Origin: Solidesulfovibrio magneticus
GTDB lineage: Bacteria; Desulfobacterota; Desulfovibrionia; Desulfovibrionales; Desulfovibrionaceae
Direction: 5' to 3'
Length of the DNA: 7,771 bases
Assembly (NCBI GenBank): GCA_002482565.1
Contig: DLGG01000163.1
Span: 607-8,377 of the forward strand
Below, piece after piece: positions 4,325-7,771 of the stretch (positions are counted from its first letter, which is position 1; each line of letters opens with the position of its first letter). A program made the position numbers and the translations under genes. A model generated the notes under the pieces. It ran no database searches. It saw only the letters and a program-made list of their open reading frames with translations, and was not told the origin of the DNA.

Positions 4325-6250
4325 TTACCGCGCCGGCCGCATGAACACGGCCGCCAGCGGGGGCAGGGTCAGGCTGAGGGAGAAGGGATGGTCGAAGCTC
4401 TCGATCTCCTCGGCCATGACCGCGCCGGCGTTGCCCAGGCCCGAGCCGCCGTAGGGGCGGGCGTCGCTGTTGAGCAGCTCCCGCCACATGCCGGGCCTTG
4501 GCACGCCGACCCGGTAGAACTCGCGCGGCACGGGCGTGAAGTTGAGCACCACCAGCACCATGTCGTCCGGGTCCTTGCCGCGCCGCAAAAAGGCCAGCAC
4601 GCTGGCTTCGGCGTCGCGGAAATCGACCCATTCAAAGCCTTCGGCCTTGAAATCGCGCTGGTGCAGGGCCGGTTCGGCCCGGTAGACGGCGTTTAAGTCC
4701 GCCACCCATTGCAGCACGCCCTGGTGCGGCGGCGAGTCGAGCAGCTCCCATTGCAGTTCGGCGTCGTGGTTCCATTCCTGCCACTGGGCGAATTCGCCGC
4801 CCATAAAGAGCAGCTTCTTGCCCGGATGGCCGAACATGAAGCCGTAGAGCAGCCGCAGGTTGGCGAACCGCCGCCAGTCGTCGCCGGGCATTTTGCGGAT
4901 GAGGCTGCCTTTGCCGTAGACGACCTCGTCGTGGGACAGGGCCAGGACGAAGTTTTCGGTGAAGGCGTACCAGATGCCGAAGGTGAGCTCGCCGTGGTGG
5001 TATTTGCGGAAGATCGGGTCGCGGGAAAAGTAGCGCAGCACATCGTGCATCCAGCCCATGTTCCACTTCATGCCGAAGCCCAGGCCGCCGAGGTAGGGCG
5101 GGCGCGAGACCATGGGCCAGGAGGTGGACTCCTCGGCGATGGTCTCGGTGTCCGGGAAGCGGGCGTAGGTCATTTCATTGAGGCGGCGCAAAAAGTCGAT
5201 GTTGTCGAGGTTTTCCCGGCCGCCGTGGATGTTGGGAATCCATTCGCCGTCGCGCCGGGAGTAGTCGAGGTAGAGCATGGAGGCCACGGCGTCCACGCGC
5301 AGGGCGTCGGCATGGTAGCGGCCAAGCCAAAAAAGCGCGCTGGAGATGAGGAAGGCGCGCACCTCGTAGCGGCCGGTGTTGAAGATGTAGCAGTTCCAGT
5401 CCGGATGGTAGCCCCGGCGCGGATCGGCGTGCTCGAAGAGGTGGGTGCCGTCGAAATAGGACAGGCCGTGGCCGTCGGCCGGGAAATGGGAGGGCACCCA
5501 GTCGAGCACCACGCCGATGCCGTTTTGGTGGAGCCGGTCGATAAGGGCCATGAAGTCCTGGGGCGTGCCGTAGCGGCTGGTGGGGGCAAAGTACCCCAAG
5601 GTCTGGTAGCCCCAGGAGCCGAAAAAGGGGTGCTCCATGACCGGCAGGAATTCGACGTGGGTGAACCCGGCCCGCAGCACGTGGTCGGTCAGGTGGTCGG
5701 CCAGCTCCCGGTAGGACAGGGAGCGGTAGCGGTCCTGATGGACGCGGCGAAACGAGCCCAGGTGCAGTTCGTAGATGGAGATGGGCGAGGCAAAGCCGTT
5801 TTTGTCGCGGCGGTTTTCCATCCAGTCGGCGTCGTTCCACTGGTAGTCGAGGTCCCAGACGATGGAGGCGGTATGGGGCGAGGTCTCCCAGTAGAAGGCG
5901 AAGGGATCGGCCTTGTCGGCCTTGTAGCCGCCGATCTGGGAGTTGATGTGGTATTTGTAGCGCGTGCCCTTGGGCACGCCGGGGATGAAGCATTCGTGGA
6001 CGCCCGAGGCGTCGTGGCGCACGGCCATGGGGTGGCTGTCGGGGTCCCAGTCGTTGAAGTCGCCGATGACCGAGACGGTGCGGGCGTTGGGAGCCCAGAC
6101 GGCGAAATGGACGCCGGATTGGCCCTCGACCTCCATCATGGCCGAGCCGAGCTTGTCGGGCAGATCGAAGTGGTTGCCCTGCTTGAAAAGGTAGATGTCT
6201 TCGTCGGTCAGGCGCGAAACGTCGTGGCGTATGGGGGCGTAGTCCCGCAT
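4325..6250 (-). CDS. glgB: 1,4-alpha-glucan branching enzyme
   Basis: GlgB cleaves an alpha-1,4-glucan chain and reattaches it through an alpha-1,6 bond, making the branches of glycogen in the cytosol. The 641-residue protein has an N-terminal CBM48 region (about 30-125, with GVHFAVWAPNARTVSVIGDFNDW), then a GH13 barrel, then an all-beta C-terminal domain. All four GH13 regions are present: DWVPSHFP (250-257), ALRVDAV with nucleophile Asp320, TIAEESTSWP with acid/base Glu373, and ALSHDEVVYGKGSL with Asp441. The spacing between the three catalytic residues equals that remembered for E. coli GlgB. The length is that of forms lacking the extra N1 domain. The ATG at 6250 has a strong AAGGAG (complement of 6257-6262) 6 nt upstream. 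It lies 108 bp downstream of an MBL hydrolase gene on the same strand. No other glg gene is in the window, so glgB is not in a complete glycogen operon here. Confidence 0.97.
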   Translation of the reverse strand: MRDYAPIRHDVSRLTDEDIYLFKQGNHFDLPDKLGSAMMEVEGQSGVHFAVWAPNARTVSVIGDFNDWDPDSHPMAVRHDASGVHECFIPGVPKGTRYKYHINSQIGGYKADKADPFAFYWETSPHTASIVWDLDYQWNDADWMENRRDKNGFASPISIYELHLGSFRRVHQDRYRSLSYRELADHLTDHVLRAGFTHVEFLPVMEHPFFGSWGYQTLGYFAPTSRYGTPQDFMALIDRLHQNGIGVVLDWVPSHFPADGHGLSYFDGTHLFEHADPRRGYHPDWNCYIFNTGRYEVRAFLISSALFWLGRYHADALRVDAVASMLYLDYSRRDGEWIPNIHGGRENLDNIDFLRRLNEMTYARFPDTETIAEESTSWPMVSRPPYLGGLGFGMKWNMGWMHDVLRYFSRDPIFRKYHHGELTFGIWYAFTENFVLALSHDEVVYGKGSLIRKMPGDDWRRFANLRLLYGFMFGHPGKKLLFMGGEFAQWQEWNHDAELQWELLDSPPHQGVLQWVADLNAVYRAEPALHQRDFKAEGFEWVDFRDAEASVLAFLRRGKDPDDMVLVVLNFTPVPREFYRVGVPRPGMWRELLNSDARPYGGSGLGNAGAVMAEEIESFDHPFSLSLTLPPLAAVFMRPAR

Positions 6251-6264
6251 GCAAGGCTCCTTGC
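6251..6264 (-). promoter_or_regulatory. glgB: Palindrome over the glgB ribosome binding site
   Basis: The 14 bases directly before the glgB ATG read, in mRNA sense, GCAAGGAGCCTTGC. GCAAG can pair with CTTGC around a GAGC loop (or 6+6 with a tight centre), placing the Shine-Dalgarno AAGGAG in the stem and loop. Opening this small hairpin could be needed for translation, but five base pairs are modest and its stability is untested. Confidence 0.35.
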
Positions 6265-6285
6265 CGGCCAGGGGGCCGTGCGGGG

Positions 6286-6314
6286 GTGATAAGCGAAAGG
6301 CGGGCGCGGGGCAA
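6286..6314 (-). promoter_or_regulatory. Possible sigma-70 promoter for glgB
   Basis: On the minus strand TTGCCC (complement of 6309-6314) and TATCAC (complement of 6286-6291) are spaced by 17 bp, each matching four of six consensus positions. The start would be near 6279, giving a leader of about 28 nt that includes the palindromic ribosome binding site. Together with the 108-bp gap after the MBL gene this suggests glgB can be transcribed alone. I see no terminator between the two genes, so co-transcription also remains possible. Confidence 0.3.
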
Positions 6315-6358
6315 CGCGCCAGGTACGGACGGCGCGGGAGGGGTGGGCGGCGCGGGCG

Positions 6359-7198
6359 CTAGGCAAAGCTCAGGCGCAGGCCGCAACCGACTTCATGGAC
6401 GGGCAGGGTGCGGGACAGGGCGATCTTGGCGGCAAGGGACGTGCAGTGGCCGGGATAGAGGGCGGCCAGGCCGATGTGGCGGAAATAGTCGGCCGTGGCT
6501 TCGAAGCGGGCCGGGTCGGGCTGGCGCAGGTGCAGGCCGCCCACCACGGCGGCCACCCGCCGCTGGCCGGTAGTGCGCCGGGCGTGCTCCACGATGTTGC
6601 AGATGCCGGCGTGGGAGCAGCCGGTGATGACCACCAGGCCGTCGTCGCCGCGGTACGCCAGGGCGGTGTCGTCGGGCAGGTCGTCGGGGACGAGGCCGTC
6701 CGGCTCCTGGCGCTGCCCGATGGGGGCGTTGTTTTCAAAGGGAAAAAGGCGCGGGACTTCGCCGAGAAAGAGCAAGCGGTCGGTGATGGGGACCGGCTCG
6801 CGCGAAAGGAGGAGGTCGAAGCATTGGGCCAGGGTCTCGGCGCAAAGCAGCGAGCCGATGGGTTCTCCGTGTTCCAGGCGGCGCGGGGTCAGCGCCTGGG
6901 GATGGGCGGTGAGCCTTGGCCGATGCGTCCTGCCGGCGTTGGCGGCGTGCTCGGCCAGGCAGGCCATGAGCGGCATGATCCCCCAGGTATGGTCGTTGTG
7001 GCCGTGGGAGAGCACCACATGGTCCAGACCGGCCAGATCAAGGCCCAGGCTGGCCGCGTTGCGGCGCAGCACGTCGGAATAGCCGCAGTCGAAGAGCACT
7101 TGGCTGTCGCCGTCGCGCAGATGGAGGGACAGCCCGGGTTCGGCCAGCAGATAGCAGTCAATGAGGGTGTTGTTGTCCACCAGGACGGTTAGTTCCAT
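6359..7198 (-). CDS. MBL-fold metallohydrolase (COG1237 / MJ0301-like)
   Basis: This 279-residue metallo-beta-lactamase-fold protein has no signal peptide, so it is probably cytosolic. The metal-binding set is complete: HGHNDH (His65, His67, Asp69, His70) in VVLSHGHNDHTWG, His195 in ITGCSHAGICNIVEHA, His223 in VVGGLHL, and His251 in YPGHCTS. The opening MELTVLVDNNTL and the GCSHxGIxNI signature are typical of the COG1237 group. That group is often annotated as a 7,8-dihydropterin-6-methyl-4-(ribofuranosyl)-aminobenzene-5'-phosphate synthase relative; the reaction is unproved for most members and I would not assign it. I place the start at the ATG at 7198 because family similarity begins exactly there, although the nearest GGGAG (complement of 7210-7214) is a long 11 nt away. 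The frame stays open upstream to 7615, but that stretch lies opposite the divergent lipoprotein gene and is rejected. glgB follows 108 bp downstream on the same strand. Confidence 0.9.
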   Translation of the reverse strand: MELTVLVDNNTLIDCYLLAEPGLSLHLRDGDSQVLFDCGYSDVLRRNAASLGLDLAGLDHVVLSHGHNDHTWGIMPLMACLAEHAANAGRTHRPRLTAHPQALTPRRLEHGEPIGSLLCAETLAQCFDLLLSREPVPITDRLLFLGEVPRLFPFENNAPIGQRQEPDGLVPDDLPDDTALAYRGDDGLVVITGCSHAGICNIVEHARRTTGQRRVAAVVGGLHLRQPDPARFEATADYFRHIGLAALYPGHCTSLAAKIALSRTLPVHEVGCGLRLSFA

Positions 7199-7241
7199 GA
7201 TGCAGAGTGCTCCCAGGGACAACCAAAAGTCAAGGAATACC

Positions 7242-7270
7242 TGGACAGGCGGGTTGTAGGCAGGCATATT
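7242..7270 (+). promoter_or_regulatory. Sigma-70-like promoter for the SH3b lipoprotein
   Basis: TGGACA (7242-7247, five of six matches to the -35 consensus) and CATATT (7265-7270, four of six) are spaced by an ideal 17 bp. The predicted start near 7277 gives a 23-nt leader carrying AGGGGGAG before the ATG at 7300. No equally good promoter is visible for the divergent MBL gene in the same 101-bp gap. Confidence 0.45.
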
Positions 7271-7299
7271 GGACCCAAAAAGTTTTCCAGGGGGAGACC

Positions 7300-7605
7300 A
7301 TGAACAAGCGCCTGCTGCCAGCCTTGACTCTGCTGCTTCTGCTCGCCGCCGCCGTCGGCGGCTGCAGCGTGTCCATCGGCGTGCCGCCGCCGCCGCCGCC
7401 GGCCGGCTACGTCCGGGTGACCGCCGTCGAATCCGTGTATATCCGGGCGTGTCCGTCCACCTCCTGCGACGTGCGCACCGTGGCCTACCGGGGCCAGGCC
7501 GTGCGGGTGTGGGAATACGACGCCAACGGCTGGGCCCGCGTGACCCTGGTCGACAGCGGGGCCACGGGCTGGATGTACGCCCGCTATCTGGCCTTGCCGC
7601 GCTAA
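7300..7605 (+). CDS. Small SH3b-domain lipoprotein
   Basis: This is a predicted envelope lipoprotein of 101 residues. The signal peptide has basic residues (MNKR), a leucine/alanine core and the lipobox VGGC, with Cys22 as the lipidation site. Six consecutive prolines (29-34) form a short rigid spacer. One bacterial SH3 domain fills residues 37-98: YVRVTAVESVYIRACPSTSC, RGQAVRVWEYDANGWARV and the closing GATGWMYARYLAL. SH3b domains in exported proteins commonly bind peptidoglycan or other wall components. Cys51 and Cys56 replace the usual small or polar residues around the RSGPSTSY-like loop and could form a disulfide in the periplasm. Start: ATG 7300 follows AGGGGGAG (7289-7296) and begins the signal peptide; the upstream in-frame extension is not credible. 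A strong terminator 18 nt after the stop marks it as monocistronic. Ligand and role are unknown. Confidence 0.88.
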   Translation: MNKRLLPALTLLLLLAAAVGGCSVSIGVPPPPPPAGYVRVTAVESVYIRACPSTSCDVRTVAYRGQAVRVWEYDANGWARVTLVDSGATGWMYARYLALPR

Positions 7606-7622
7606 CTGCGCCCATCCTGAAA

Positions 7623-7661
7623 AAAGCGCCGGACGGCCGAGGGGGCCGTCCGGCGCTTTTG
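7623..7661 (+). terminator. Intrinsic terminator of the SH3b lipoprotein gene
   Basis: This is a perfect 17-bp stem, AAAAGCGCCGGACGGCC (7623-7639) with GGCCGTCCGGCGCTTTT (7645-7661), around a GAGGG loop. It starts 18 bases after the stop codon and ends in four T residues on the plus strand. A run of seven A residues on its left (7620-7626) means it could also stop transcription arriving from the right on the minus strand. Confidence 0.9.
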
Positions 7662-7719
7662 CGTTATCGGGCAGTGGAGTCGTCTTGGGAACTAGTGTCG
7701 CGTCCGCGAAAAGCGCATA

Positions 7720-7761
7720 TGGTGTTTTGTCGTCAACGAGCTAAAACCATTTATTTTTCTT
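7720..7761 (+). terminator. Weak AT-rich terminator-like hairpin at the window end
   Basis: TGGTGTTTT (7720-7728) pairs with AAAACCA (7743-7749), apart from a bulged TG/G step. An inner TCG/CGA pair (7730-7732 and 7737-7739) closes a TCAA loop. The T-rich stretch TTTATTTTTCTT follows. It could be a back-up terminator or part of the control region of a gene beyond the edge. Composition here turns sharply AT-rich. I see no coding sequence in 7662-7771. Confidence 0.25.
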
Positions 7762-7771
7762 AAAAAATACT

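Noticed and set aside
4142..4454. Frame starting at ATG 4142 within the predicted sRNA
   Set aside because: It has no Shine-Dalgarno, runs through a perfect terminator hairpin and the GC-hairpin repeat, and then overlaps glgB antisense.
4709..6289. 526-codon plus-strand open frame
   Set aside because: It is exactly antisense to glgB, which has all GH13 motifs. The product is low-complexity V/G/A/H-rich, a GC-bias shadow.
7199..7615. Upstream extension of the MBL frame to 7615
   Set aside because: It reads Arg/Pro-rich sequence antisense to the SH3b lipoprotein gene. Family similarity starts at Met 7198.
7723..7749. CRISPR-repeat-like appearance (GTTTTAG...AAAAC on the minus strand)
   Set aside because: There is a single occurrence with no second repeat or spacer in the window. 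A weak hairpin is the simpler reading.

Overview
The window is GC-rich, uniformly coding-dense bacterial chromosome with no phage, transposase, CRISPR or rRNA/tRNA genes. The strong G/C third-position bias, the gene repertoire and the intergenic GC-hairpin repeats suggest a Desulfovibrionales-type (Solidesulfovibrio/Desulfovibrio-like) deltaproteobacterium. That placement is an impression from sequence style, not a demonstrated assignment.

Layout. (1) 53-976 (-) is a LysR-family regulator, divergent from 1100-1852 (+), a TauE/SafE-family membrane transporter; the 123-bp gap between them is a classical LysR operator/promoter position. (2) 2062-3429 (+) is a Sad/YneI-like succinate-semialdehyde (aldehyde) dehydrogenase, overlapped by 4 nt (ATGA) by 3426-3674 (+), a small charged helical protein of unknown function. 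(3) 3675-4324 is a 650-bp region without a convincing protein gene. (4) On the minus strand, an MBL-fold hydrolase (7198 to 6359) is followed by glgB, the glycogen branching enzyme (6250 to 4325). (5) 7300-7605 (+) is a small SH3b lipoprotein divergent from the MBL gene, followed by a strong intrinsic terminator. The last ~110 bases hold no gene and become AT-rich.

The most interesting part is 3675-4324. It contains, in order on the + strand: an 18-bp dyad; a sigma-70-like promoter; a second, near-identical dyad in inverted orientation; a ~45-bp AT-rich tract; a full-consensus sigma-54 (-24/-12) promoter at 4074-4090; and then, with no ORF having a credible start, a predicted three-hairpin RNA of about 140 nt whose first loop displays CCTCC and whose last hairpin is a perfect 15-bp intrinsic terminator. 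I read this as a candidate enhancer-dependent (sigma-54) small RNA gene lying tail-to-tail with glgB. Its terminator doubles as the glgB terminator. This is inference from sequence only.

A second theme is a family of short intergenic hairpins just past gene 3' ends (1901-1939, 4257-4299, and a copy cut by the left window edge at 1-16). They share both flanks, while the stem sequence changes in a compensatory way.
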